From contig JAOZHT010000003.1 of assembly GCA_026014735.1 (NCBI GenBank), forward strand, positions 124,001 to 188,000: 64,000 nt of DNA, in the 5' to 3' direction. The stretch is from Candidatus Bathyarchaeota archaeon. GTDB lineage: Archaea > Thermoproteota > Bathyarchaeia > Bathyarchaeales > Bathycorpusculaceae. Both the position numbers and the translations under genes were made by a program. Positions 1 to 8,686 of the stretch are shown here, one piece after another. Under the pieces are notes generated by a model. It was given only the letters and a program-made list of their open reading frames with translations, searched no databases and was not told the origin of the DNA. Position 1 is the first letter of the stretch; the number at the start of each line of letters is the position of its first letter.

Positions 1-586
1 CATAGTTCAGTTGCCATGTAAGCAGTCGCTATTTCTGTACTAATTTGGGTAAAAATATGTGGTCTTCTGGGTCCAATGTTGAAAAATTGTTTAATAAACG
101 ATTGGGCATCCTTGGTTTGATGAGGAGGTGCAGCTTAAAAAACGCAATCGCTCGCAGTAAGTCCAAAACGGCTGGTAACAGTTGCCACAGCAATGGGCGC
201 TATGGCAGCAGCAATGATGACACAAGCAGACCCCAAACCCTCCGCCGGCGACAACGCAGCACCGCTGACACCAAGATCCTAAATCGCACAGCACCAGCAA
301 TGCATTGCAAATCGCGCATTAGCAAGTGACCAAACGGTAGTGGCAGGCGACAGCCCGTATCCTCATGCAGCACCGTCCAGTCGCAGCCAAACCGGCAACT
401 CAAAGGATACACATCAAGCAATGCCTACAACACAACCCGCAGGCAACCAAGAACCACAACACAACCAGAACAGCCACGACAACCACCAAATCAAGCTTTA
501 GAACAATGCAACCCTAAGCCCACTTTCCCTCCCCGTTTCTATCCCATATGGACTGGCTGACTCAGCTCTGGAGGTTTCCCTTCTCA
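1..586. other. 586 bases with no recognised gene
   Basis: Short open frames exist on both strands, but none has a recognisable domain, a convincing start with promoter or ribosome binding site, or a hydrophobic pattern that holds together. Around 420-500 the plus strand is rich in CAA, AAC and ACA triplets. This could be decayed coding sequence next to the recombinase relic at 587-757. I see no tRNA, no CRISPR array and no clear structured RNA here. Confidence 0.5.
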
Positions 587-757
587 TTAGGTGTTTCCTC
601 TCCTTAGTCCCTGCCTCCGGGGCTCACTCAGCAGTTCCGCATCTTCTTTTAAGTTCCCTTTTGTAGGCTGAAGCCATCCGTAGAAGTGTCAGATTGCCTG
701 CGTCGCCGCCGACTCATGCCCAAGCTTAGCTGCGATATCAAAGCTTATTCGTAAACT
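587..757 (-). pseudogene. Relic of a tyrosine recombinase C-terminus
   Basis: Read on the minus strand towards the stop at 587-589, one frame gives FDIAAKLGHESAATQAI, then an in-frame TGA, then HFYGWLQPTK and a charged tail. LGHES followed by T..xHFYGW is the end of the catalytic domain of archaeal site-specific tyrosine recombinases, where the Y of FYGW is the nucleophile. Only about 57 codons remain, the frame holds a stop, and no N-terminal part exists because the adjacent gene occupies the upstream bases. The relic frame continues directly from the stop codon of the TspO-like gene. I infer a dead integrase remnant from an old integration event; the assignment rests on motif recognition alone. 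Confidence 0.5.
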
Positions 758-763
758 CTGCTA

Positions 764-1531
764 TCAGCGTCTGCGCAGTCTAGTCACCGCAACCGCCAGC
801 GCCAACGCCACCGCTATCACGACTATAGCGATCTCCGCCGTCAAAGCCACGTTGGGGTAAGAGGTTTGATTCACAGCGATGCCTGCCAGCGCCCAAATAA
901 ACACTAAGCTGAAAGCGATGTCCCGGCGGGTCACGATGACAGCTAAATCAATGATTAACGCCAACGCCAAGACGACGATTGCCCAGGTCTGCATGCTTAA
1001 CCCCAATCCATCCCAACCCGACGCAGTCAAAGTCACCGCGATGTTGGCGATGGTGGCGATTGTTACCCAGCCCAGATAGACGCTAAAGGGCACATGCACA
1101 CAGAGCTTCTCTTTTAAGCTAACGTTGGAGCGTCCGATGTGCAGCCTCAGATAAATTGCAATCAGCGATGCCAGGAAACCAAGGATTACCGCTACTGAGA
1201 TGGATAGCAGCTCGTTTTGCCAGAAAAACAGCCAAACGATGTTAAGTATGCTGGTTAGGATGAAGAGGTAGCTGATTTGTTTTTGGAAGGGCCGATTTTT
1301 TTGGCTTGGCAGCGCCTGATAAACCAGGTAGACCCCGAGCAGCACGTAGATGATGCCCCAGATGGAAAACACGTAGCCCGCGGGGGTGATTAGGGTGGGG
1401 TGTCTGTTGGAGACTTCCGCGGTGGTTTGTCCGCCGATGAGGGTGGTGTTGGATAAGCCGTTAACGATTAGGGTTGCTATGAAAGCGGCTATGTTAGCCC
1501 ACCGTAGCCACCCAGGGGTCTTGTTTTCCAT
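764..1531 (-). CDS. TspO/MBR-like tryptophan-rich sensory family membrane protein
   Basis: A 255-residue protein with about seven hydrophobic segments. The N-terminal part has the pattern NG.......G.TT.EVS..HPTLITPAGYVFSIWGIIY, typical of the long TspO-like proteins annotated as tryptophan-rich sensory protein in archaea and Gram-positive bacteria. TspO proteins bind tetrapyrroles or related ligands in the membrane, but the role of this longer subfamily is not established, so no substrate is proposed. The ATG start at 1529-1531 follows a TATA-like box at about 1559-1571. The gene stands alone; its stop codon abuts the recombinase relic. Gene ends in LRRR, a positive-inside cytoplasmic tail. 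Confidence 0.75.
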   Translation of the reverse strand: MENKTPGWLRWANIAAFIATLIVNGLSNTTLIGGQTTAEVSNRHPTLITPAGYVFSIWGIIYVLLGVYLVYQALPSQKNRPFQKQISYLFILTSILNIVWLFFWQNELLSISVAVILGFLASLIAIYLRLHIGRSNVSLKEKLCVHVPFSVYLGWVTIATIANIAVTLTASGWDGLGLSMQTWAIVVLALALIIDLAVIVTRRDIAFSLVFIWALAGIAVNQTSYPNVALTAEIAIVVIAVALALAVAVTRLRRR

Positions 1532-1558
1532 AAAAATCTCTAAGTAACTTATTTTCGT

Positions 1559-1571
1559 TTTAATATATAAG
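1559..1571 (-). promoter_or_regulatory. TATA-like box for the TspO-like gene
   Basis: On the minus strand the bases read CTTATATATTAAA, about 30-40 bases before the ATG at 1531, as expected for an archaeal promoter with a very short leader. Confidence 0.5.
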
Positions 1572-1667
1572 ATTTTACTGAAAAAACCCTGCTAAAGAAA
1601 AGATTAATCTGACAAGACTGGTTGGTTCTCATTGCAACAAGAAAATAAAGGAAAAAGGGTAGTTTAA

Positions 1668-2015
1668 CTAAACGTATTTTTTGTCGCTGTAGCAGTACCA
1701 TCTCTGGTATTGCGGTATCCAAGTGAGCGGTTTGCCGCAGGTTGGACAAAGATTCTGGCTTTGACTAGTCTGCGCTGGCGCCGCGGCCTGCTGGGTGGCG
1801 AGGGCAGTTCTTAAGAGAATAAAGTCCGCTGCCGCCTGAACCTCATCCCAAGCGATGTTCTGCATTGACCCGTCCTCTTTTTCAACCGCCAAAGTTATGC
1901 TTGCTTTCCCTACAGAAAAAGCAAGGTCCTTGACTTTGCCTACCAGTTTTGCGCTGGCGTCGATAACCTGCATGCCTATCAGGGCGTCTCGCGTTAGGGG
2001 TTTTTCTGTTTGCAT
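1668..2015 (-). CDS. PRC-barrel protein with C-terminal zinc ribbon
   Basis: A protein of about 115 residues starting MQTEKPLTRDALIGMQVID. Residues ~8-85 form a PRC-barrel (GMQVIDASAKLVGKVKDLAF, then a strand ending near DEVQAAADFILL). A Gln/Ala-rich linker leads to CPTCGKPLTW....RWYCY, a CxxC plus later Cys that suggests a small zinc-binding tail. PRC-barrel proteins in archaea act in RNA processing and in cell division (CdpB), so the role stays open. The frame is open further upstream to 2090, but an A/T-rich TATA-like stretch at about 2048-2060 on the minus strand lies 33-45 bases before the ATG at 2015, so the shorter start is preferred. Confidence 0.7.
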   Translation of the reverse strand: MQTEKPLTRDALIGMQVIDASAKLVGKVKDLAFSVGKASITLAVEKEDGSMQNIAWDEVQAAADFILLRTALATQQAAAPAQTSQSQNLCPTCGKPLTWIPQYQRWYCYSDKKYV

Positions 2016-2145
2016 ATAATTCAGCCTTAAATGCTCTTCTGCTATGAAGCTTAAAAATTTTGTCGTCATAAACATATTAATTTCAGGCATCTACAACGCC
2101 CCGGAAAGGGCTGGTGTAGGCAGCAAGGAACTGCCCAGCAGACAG

Positions 2146-2541
2146 CTAATCCAGAGTAGGCAGCGGGGAAAAACCGATGCGTTCACACAATTCCCGCTCC
2201 CTTTCCCTGATTTTCCGCTTCTTTTTGCGTGTTTTCCTCAAACCCGCATAGGCACTTATCACCATGGCAGCCCCATAAACGGTGATGGCGACCAGCAGGA
2301 TGTATAGGGCTGAACTCACTGGGATATCCTTGGGCAGAAAATCAAACGCATACGTAAAGGCGGCGATGGCTGAGGGAGCTATCAGGGCTATGGTGATGCC
2401 TGTTCTAAGCTGCGCAAGCTGCGTACGCTCAACGGAGAGGACGTTGCGTTCGTAGGCGTACAGGGTCCTGAGAACCGCAAGGTTTTCTTGTTCATTCACC
2501 AAAAAACTCCGTACCCCCAGTGCACAGGGCTCATGCATCAA
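2146..2541 (-). CDS. DUF202-like small membrane protein
   Basis: A 131-residue protein with the DUF202-type stretch NVLSVERTQLAQLRTGITIAL, followed by two transmembrane helices (about residues 48-70 and 78-99) and a very basic, charged cytoplasmic tail (RKTRKKKRKIRERERE). Family function is unknown; members include yeast VTC-associated and bacterial YidH proteins. It begins 18 bases after the stop of the arylsulfatase gene and is probably co-transcribed with it. Start could be either of two consecutive Met codons. Confidence 0.6.
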   Translation of the reverse strand: MMHEPCALGVRSFLVNEQENLAVLRTLYAYERNVLSVERTQLAQLRTGITIALIAPSAIAAFTYAFDFLPKDIPVSSALYILLVAITVYGAAMVISAYAGLRKTRKKKRKIRERERELCERIGFSPLPTLD

Positions 2542-2559
2542 CAGCTGGGCAACCGGCGA

Positions 2560-4923
2560 TTACTGGATCGACATTTTAACCCGTATCCACTCATCAGGCT
2601 TTATCAGGCGGCTCGTATCTTCGGAGCCCACTTCAATCCGCACCCAACTGATTTTCCCGTTGAAATTGTTGCCGCTTTCCTTGAAGTCATCTGAGATGGG
2701 CGCCCCAATCTTGTCACCGACCATGCAAGTTGAATCCGCCGAGAAGATAATCGCGGCTGTCCGCTCGATCCTGCCCTCAGCGACCTTCCGATCATCGATG
2801 AAAAGCGATGCGGCTCCGCCTTTTCCAAGGCCCTCCCCATCATATTTGAAGTCCATGCGAACCAGATGCTTGCCCTCCGAAAGAGCCTCCGATGACTCTA
2901 TGGCTGTGACGTCGAGCCCCAAAAAGTTGTAGCAGTACTTGAGTTTCCCGTTGCGTGCATACAGCGCCCAGCCTCCAAAGTTTGCGCCCTGAGCCACAAT
3001 CGCACCTTCCGCTTTTGCAGAGGGCACCTCGATTTCGGCGGCGATGCTGTGTGACTTGTTTTTTATGTTGATGATGCCTGATTCCCCCAATATCATGCCG
3101 GGGTACAGGAACTGTGTGTCACCCGCAACCATCTTGGGTCTGCCCGCTAACTCGGGGATAAAGCGTTCAACTGACCGGTCATCCATCGGCAAAACATTGT
3201 AGCGCGTGGCCTCTATGAGCCATTGCCGCTGAAGCTCATGCAGCTTATCAGGCATCTGCTTGGCGAGGTCTTCAGCCTGCGTCCAATCCTTGCTTGTATC
3301 ATAAAGCTCCCAGTTGTCATCGTCGAAAGCAACGGTTTTGGCTCCCACCAGCTCCCAGGGCGTACGATGCTTGGTGACTGCTGTCCAACCCTTAAAGTAG
3401 ACGCCGCGGTTACCGAACATCTCAAAGTACTGGATGTCATGGCGATCCGGCGCAGAGGCATCCTCAAAGGTGTACTCCATGCTGACTCCCTCCATGGGCT
3501 TCTGCATTATGCCCTCGACGAACTGCGGCTCGGGGATGCCGGCGAGCTCAAGAATCGTCGGCGCTAAATCTATAACATGATGGAATTGGCTGCGGAGTTC
3601 TCCTTTAGATTTTATTCCCTTGGGCCAATGGACAATCAAGCCGTTTCGGGTTCCCCCAAAATGCGAGGCAACCTGCTTGGTCCACTGATACGGACAGCAC
3701 ATGGCATGCGCCCAGCCTACGGCGTAGTGATTGTAGGATTTTGGCCCCCCGAACTCGCTTAGGTGATCCAGCAGGTACTGGGGGGTCTCGAATGCTTCGG
3801 CGCCGTTAAAGTTAAGCATCTCGTTGAAGGTGCCGTTTAAAGTGCCCTCCGCCGAGGCTCCGTTGTCTCCGATAACATAGAAAACCAAGGTGTCATCGAG
3901 TATGCCGAGGTCTTTAAGGGAATCCAAAAGCCTGCCCACATGGTAATCAGTGAATTCCAGATAGCCCGCATAGACCTCCATCTCACGTCTTAGAACAGGC
4001 TTTAGCTCCTGGGGCATTTCCTCCCACGCCGGTATTTCCCTATGGCGCGTTGTCAGCTTGGCGTCTTTGGGGATAACTCCAAGCTCTTTTTGTTTCTCGA
4101 TGGTTCTTTCCCGCAGGTTATCCCAGCCGTCATCGAATTTGCCCTTGTATCTGTCTGCCCATTCCTGAGGGACATGATGCGGCGCATGAGTGGCGCCCGG
4201 CGCAAAGTAGACGAAGAAGGGCTTTTCGGGAGCGATGGCTTTCTGGGTGCGTATCCAATTGATGGCTTGATCAGTCATATCTACCAGGAAATGGTAGTTG
4301 GGATCCTTCGGCAAGGTTACTCTGGCTCTACCATCATAAACTTCAGGGTACCACTGGTTTGTTTCGCCGGCGACAAAACCGTAGAATTTCTCAAAACCCG
4401 AAAAGGTCGGCCAATGATCAAACGGCCCCACTGGACCAGTTTCCCAAACTGGCACTTCATGGCATTTTCCAAAGTGCGCTGTCGAGTAGCCGTTGTATTT
4501 GAGAATCTTGGCGAGGGGCGCGCAGTAATTGGGTCTCATCGAGTTGTTGCCGGGCGCTGAAGTCGCGATTTCAGTTATGCCCCCCATTCCTACGGTGTGA
4601 TGATTTCTCCCAGTTAGCAACGCGGCGCGTGTAGGCGAGCACAGCGCAGTTGTATGGAACCGCGTGTATCGCAGGCCGTCGGTGGCGAGGGCTTCAGCGA
4701 CAGGTGTGTTTATGGGTCCGCCAAAAGCGCTGGATGCTCCAAAACCGACGTCATCAAGTAGGACCAGAACTATGTTGGGTGCCCCTTTGGGGGGACGAAT
4801 CGGCTTGATGGGGGGAAACTTGGCGTCGGCGCTTTTTGCGTCATACACGATTAGTCCCTTGTAGGGGAAGTCGGGAATTGGGAGAACTCCCCGTTGGATA
4901 TAATCGGAGTCGCTACTGGACAT
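2560..4923 (-). CDS. Type I arylsulfatase
   Basis: About 787 residues, the length of the large AtsA-like arylsulfatases. The start of the catalytic domain shows IVLVLLDDVGFG (paired metal-binding Asp), then ALCSPTRAALLTGR, where the Cys of CSPTR is the residue oxidised to formylglycine. Further conserved elements are HFGKCHE, PFFVYFAPGATHAPHH and VFYVIGDNGAS. The last ~190 residues look like a concanavalin-type beta sandwich, as in the long bacterial members. It hydrolyses sulfate esters. No export signal is visible, and no formylglycine-generating enzyme or anSME lies in the window. The frame opens with TTG at 4932, but the ATG at 4923 is preferred. A TrmB-like regulator precedes it on the same strand by 97 bases. 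Strong similarity to bacterial enzymes suggests transfer. Confidence 0.92.
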   Translation of the reverse strand: MSSSDSDYIQRGVLPIPDFPYKGLIVYDAKSADAKFPPIKPIRPPKGAPNIVLVLLDDVGFGASSAFGGPINTPVAEALATDGLRYTRFHTTALCSPTRAALLTGRNHHTVGMGGITEIATSAPGNNSMRPNYCAPLAKILKYNGYSTAHFGKCHEVPVWETGPVGPFDHWPTFSGFEKFYGFVAGETNQWYPEVYDGRARVTLPKDPNYHFLVDMTDQAINWIRTQKAIAPEKPFFVYFAPGATHAPHHVPQEWADRYKGKFDDGWDNLRERTIEKQKELGVIPKDAKLTTRHREIPAWEEMPQELKPVLRREMEVYAGYLEFTDYHVGRLLDSLKDLGILDDTLVFYVIGDNGASAEGTLNGTFNEMLNFNGAEAFETPQYLLDHLSEFGGPKSYNHYAVGWAHAMCCPYQWTKQVASHFGGTRNGLIVHWPKGIKSKGELRSQFHHVIDLAPTILELAGIPEPQFVEGIMQKPMEGVSMEYTFEDASAPDRHDIQYFEMFGNRGVYFKGWTAVTKHRTPWELVGAKTVAFDDDNWELYDTSKDWTQAEDLAKQMPDKLHELQRQWLIEATRYNVLPMDDRSVERFIPELAGRPKMVAGDTQFLYPGMILGESGIINIKNKSHSIAAEIEVPSAKAEGAIVAQGANFGGWALYARNGKLKYCYNFLGLDVTAIESSEALSEGKHLVRMDFKYDGEGLGKGGAASLFIDDRKVAEGRIERTAAIIFSADSTCMVGDKIGAPISDDFKESGNNFNGKISWVRIEVGSEDTSRLIKPDEWIRVKMSIQ

Positions 4924-5020
4924 GTTAGACAAATAAAAACACCTAATTCTTCAGGGGCACTTCAAAAAATAAAGTTATGTGGTAACATTAAGAGTAAACA
5001 TTGCACTAGCGAAGGGTTGG

Positions 5021-5833
5021 TTAACAGCTACTGGCAATTTTGCATGCCTGCTCCCATGCCTTCAAGAAATATTGGTTATAGATAGTTAAGAATTCAGGAT
5101 GATTAGTCCAAAAAACTGGCGAAGCACCCAAGTCTACTTGCGGCTGCAAAGTAACGATTGCTTCCGCGCCATCCACTATTAAAATGCCTGCTAGGTTTTG
5201 ACATGTAAATTTCAGGTGGAAATTCTGGTACTGCTCAACGAGTTCTAATCTTTTTATGTTGCAGAATTTCGATCGGTCGCCGACCACTATCACTTGGACA
5301 TCAACATTTCTTTTCAGCATTGCCTCCCATACCTCAAAGAAATGCGTAATCCCTTGGCTGAACCTCTTATTTGTACTAGTGAGTCGCACGGTCTGCTTAG
5401 CGTTTCCAAACATTCGCTCTCGTGTTTCATGTACTAACTGTTTTTGAGGGATCAACAAAAACTTGTATTCAGTCATAAGGGTTGAAATTGGCGTGCGAAT
5501 TCCTGAGTATTCATCTATCAGGCTTTGAGTTCTCTCTTTCGTTTTTTCTAACTCGCAAGCCTTCATCATCATTAGATGAGTAATGCAGTCCTGGATATCG
5601 ATTGCTTGGAATTCTGTTGGTGTACTGATGAATTTTTCTACAAGCCCGATGTCGTAGAGCTCGTTGAGGAGGCGGTATATTTCTTGACGCACAAGTCCAG
5701 TCTGCTTTGAGAGGATTGCGCCTGATGTCTTTCCTATGTTTAACAAGCTTAAGTAGAGTTTTGCCTGATTAGGCGTTAAACCCAGTTGCACTAGGGTTTG
5801 AAGGTGATATTCGTTTACTGACAATATAAACAA
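5021..5833 (-). CDS. TrmB-family transcriptional regulator
   Basis: About 270 residues. Residues ~15-85 form the TrmB winged helix: LVQLGLTPNQAKLYLSLLNIG, then LSKQTGLVRQEIYRLLNELYDIGLVEK as recognition helix and wing. The C-terminal half resembles the effector or phospholipase D-like part of TrmB relatives (ERMFGNAKQTVRL.....). TrmB proteins usually bind sugars and control nearby operons. The gene is divergent from the exported propeller gene at 5956 and upstream of the sulfatase gene, so either may be its target. No ATG lies near the N-terminus; TTG at 5833 or TTG at 5824 would start it. A TATA-like TTTATAAA at about 5856-5863 sits 25-30 bases ahead, supporting this region as the start. Confidence 0.8.
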   Translation of the reverse strand: MFILSVNEYHLQTLVQLGLTPNQAKLYLSLLNIGKTSGAILSKQTGLVRQEIYRLLNELYDIGLVEKFISTPTEFQAIDIQDCITHLMMMKACELEKTKERTQSLIDEYSGIRTPISTLMTEYKFLLIPQKQLVHETRERMFGNAKQTVRLTSTNKRFSQGITHFFEVWEAMLKRNVDVQVIVVGDRSKFCNIKRLELVEQYQNFHLKFTCQNLAGILIVDGAEAIVTLQPQVDLGASPVFWTNHPEFLTIYNQYFLKAWEQACKIASSC

Positions 5834-5955
5834 CTGGTTTATTGTTGCTGCTATTGCTTTATAAAACTGTCGTAAGTTGTCCCTTTTGACACCGTTTTAT
5901 CTACACTTGCTGACACTAGAGGCTGAAGCACTTGCTTCAAAGAGGAGAAAAAAAC

Positions 5956-8589
5956 ATGCAACACAAAAAATTACTGACAATTTTATTCGTTGGAATCCTA
6001 TCAATCCTACTAGCTTTACCCATGATAAACACGCCGTCTGCTAATGCACAAACAGGCGTATCTAAAAACACCTTCCCACTTATCGGCGCCCTCCCCAATC
6101 CCGTAGGCGTAAACCAAGAAACCCTCATCACCACCGGTTTAACCCATGCAACAGCTTGGCCTCAGGCTGGCTGGTACCGGGTTACCGTAACCGTCTACAA
6201 GCCAGATAACACCACTGAAACACTTGGGCCAGTCACAACCGACACCACCGGCATGACCGGAATATCCTACACCCCCACTATGGTCGGCACCTATTATCTG
6301 CAAACCAATTTCCCCGAGCAGAAAATCGAAGTTACAGCCGCAGGCACCTTAGCCAACACAACCATGAAGGCAAGCACCAGCGAAAAGTACCCACTTATCG
6401 TAACCGAGGAACCACGTGCATACTACCCAGGCGTTCCATTACCCTCAGAGTACTGGTCTCGCCCAATCAACGCGCAGTTCAGAGAATGGCAATCGATTGC
6501 AGGCAACTGGCTAAACGTCCGTGGATACGACAACCGATTACCACCACCTAACGATGATGCACCTGAAACACCACACTTACTCTGGACACGGCAATACGCT
6601 GAAGGCGGTCTGGTTGGAGGCGTAGATTTAGACGCCATCAACATGGATCAAATCAGCTATGAACACGGCGACGCATACGAAGGAAAATGGAGCAACCCCA
6701 TCATAATGAACGGCATACTGTTCTACACCCAGCACGCAGCACAATCAGCAATGAACTATGCTGGCACATCGTGGAATTACACTGGATACGAAGTTGAACA
6801 GAGAACGGTCGCAGTTGACTTACATACAGGAAAAGAGCTTTGGAACAAAGTTCTCGGAAACAACGAAAGACAAGCATTTGGCCAAATAATGTACTGGAAA
6901 ACCATGAACATGTACGGTGCCTTCTCATACCTGTGGACAACCGTTGGAACCACATGGAACGCATACGACCCATTCACTGGACGCTGGGAATACACCATAA
7001 ACAACGTGCCTTCTGGCTCAAGAATAGTCGGTCCAAACGGCGAAATCTTGGTCTACACAATGGATAACATCAATGGCTGGTTGACGATGTGGAACTCAAC
7101 TGAATGCGTCTACAAATCATACCTTGACTTCTATCTCTCCCGTCCAGGCGTAGCAGGTCAACCTGGCGGCGGAACAACAAACGATGCTGCACTAGCCGAA
7201 TACTATGCAGGCAGATGGAGACCCCACGGTATCAAATTCAACGGCACAGAGGGCATACAGTGGAACGTGACTATTCCTAAAGGCTTACCGACAGGCGGAC
7301 CTTCAAGCAACATACAATTCGTCGCTGGCGAGTACGCAATCGTTGGTAGCAACACCAACTGGGCAGGCGGCGCAGCGCAACCTAACCCTGTCTTCTATGC
7401 TATAAGCATTAAACCAGGCGAAGAAGGTAAATTGATGTGGAACAAGACCTGGACATTACCCACCGCAGACGCGCATGCAGACATTCCCGGCTCAGAACCC
7501 TTCAGCGTCGAGGACGACGTCTTCGTAGTTAGCATCAAAGAAACCAGAGTGCACTATGGCTTTAGACTCTCAACTGGCCAACAAATCTGGGGACCAACAT
7601 CACCACCGGACCCATGGCTAAACGTCTTCACTAACCTCTACATGAACCCCTGGGGCGCAGCTGTCATCAAAAACGGCTCACTCTACACTGCAGGTATGGG
7701 CGGAGTAGTCAACGCCTTTAACGTACAAACAGGCGAACACCTTTGGACTTACAACCTCTCAGACAAATACACCGAACAACTCTTCAGCTCAGAATGGCCA
7801 ACACCCATCGATTTCATCGTTGACGGCAAAATCTATCTGTTCACTCAGGAACACTCAGCTAACACGCCGATAGCAAGAGGCGCCCCCGCAGCATGCATAG
7901 ATGCAACAACAGGCGAAGAAATCTGGCGGATTGATGGTTTACGGCTCGGTAGCAGATGGGGCGGACAACCCATCATTGGAGACAGCATAATCGCAGGCTT
8001 CAGCTCATACGATAATCAAATCGTCGCCATGGGCAGAGGGCCAACCGCAACCACCGTTGAAGCCCCGAGCATCAGCGCAACATTCGGAACTCCAGTGACA
8101 ATTAGAGGCACAGTCACAGATATCTCTCCGGGCACTGAACAAGACGCAATTAAGCTACGCTTCCCCCACGGGGTAGCAGCAGTCAGCGACGACAGCCAAA
8201 GCGAATGGATGAAGTATGTCTACATGCAGTTCCCAAGTCCCATGACCTCCACAGGAGTAGATGTAACACTATCAGTCATCGACTCAAACAACAATGTCTA
8301 TGAAATCGGCAAAGCAACCAGCGACACAAGTGGAACCTACAGTCTTGTCTGGACTCCAGAAATCTCCGGCAAATACACAATTATCGCAAGCTTCGAGGGC
8401 ACAAATGCATACTGGCCATCATACGCAGAAACCGCCATGAACGTTCTTGAGGCGCCGTCGGCGACTCAGAGCAGCGCTGGCAATGACTTCGTGATGCCTC
8501 CATTCGAACTGTACCTTGCTATAGCAACCATCGCTATCATTGCTGCAATTGCAGTGGTGGGGCTATTGGTGCTCAAGAAAAAGGCTTAG
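5956..8589 (+). CDS. Exported PQQ-like beta-propeller surface protein
   Basis: 877 residues from the ATG at 5956, preceded by a strong GAGGAG ribosome binding site. A signal peptide (KKLLTILFVGILSILLAL...ANA) is followed by an Ig-like domain (PNPVGVNQETLITT to FPEQ), a propeller with PQQ-like repeats (LHTGKELWN, LSTGQQIWG, VQTGEHLWTY, ATTGEEIWR), a second Ig-like domain near residues 700-830 (ATFGTPVTIRGTVTDISPGT...YSLVWTP), and a C-terminal helix with KKK as anchor. This is the architecture of archaeal cell-surface proteins; the true ligand is unknown and no enzyme activity is claimed. It is a paralogue of the protein at 9707 and divergent from a TrmB-like regulator, which probably controls it. 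Confidence 0.8.
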   Translation: MQHKKLLTILFVGILSILLALPMINTPSANAQTGVSKNTFPLIGALPNPVGVNQETLITTGLTHATAWPQAGWYRVTVTVYKPDNTTETLGPVTTDTTGMTGISYTPTMVGTYYLQTNFPEQKIEVTAAGTLANTTMKASTSEKYPLIVTEEPRAYYPGVPLPSEYWSRPINAQFREWQSIAGNWLNVRGYDNRLPPPNDDAPETPHLLWTRQYAEGGLVGGVDLDAINMDQISYEHGDAYEGKWSNPIIMNGILFYTQHAAQSAMNYAGTSWNYTGYEVEQRTVAVDLHTGKELWNKVLGNNERQAFGQIMYWKTMNMYGAFSYLWTTVGTTWNAYDPFTGRWEYTINNVPSGSRIVGPNGEILVYTMDNINGWLTMWNSTECVYKSYLDFYLSRPGVAGQPGGGTTNDAALAEYYAGRWRPHGIKFNGTEGIQWNVTIPKGLPTGGPSSNIQFVAGEYAIVGSNTNWAGGAAQPNPVFYAISIKPGEEGKLMWNKTWTLPTADAHADIPGSEPFSVEDDVFVVSIKETRVHYGFRLSTGQQIWGPTSPPDPWLNVFTNLYMNPWGAAVIKNGSLYTAGMGGVVNAFNVQTGEHLWTYNLSDKYTEQLFSSEWPTPIDFIVDGKIYLFTQEHSANTPIARGAPAACIDATTGEEIWRIDGLRLGSRWGGQPIIGDSIIAGFSSYDNQIVAMGRGPTATTVEAPSISATFGTPVTIRGTVTDISPGTEQDAIKLRFPHGVAAVSDDSQSEWMKYVYMQFPSPMTSTGVDVTLSVIDSNNNVYEIGKATSDTSGTYSLVWTPEISGKYTIIASFEGTNAYWPSYAETAMNVLEAPSATQSSAGNDFVMPPFELYLAIATIAIIAAIAVVGLLVLKKKA

Positions 8590-8597
8590 AACATCAT

Positions 8598-8643
8598 TTC
8601 CCTTTTCTTTTTTTTAATTAGCTTTGTAATTATTTTTTTTTGC
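8598..8643 (+). terminator. T-rich terminator region
   Basis: Two runs of T on the plus strand directly after the propeller gene (one of about eight or nine near 8608, another near 8632-8640). Archaeal RNA polymerase stops at such tracts. The following gene is convergent. Confidence 0.5.
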
Positions 8644-8686
8644 TTATCAAATTTGTGAAGAAACTAAGAAGCAGCAAGCGCCTTGC

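Noticed and set aside
45-421. Short overlapping open frames near the left end
   Set aside because: No domain, no plausible promoter or ribosome binding site, and odd composition; not distinguishable from chance.
481-586. A structured RNA such as RNase P or SRP RNA in the purine-rich minus strand of 490-600
   Set aside because: None of the conserved core elements of those RNAs is present, and part of the region is explained by the recombinase relic.
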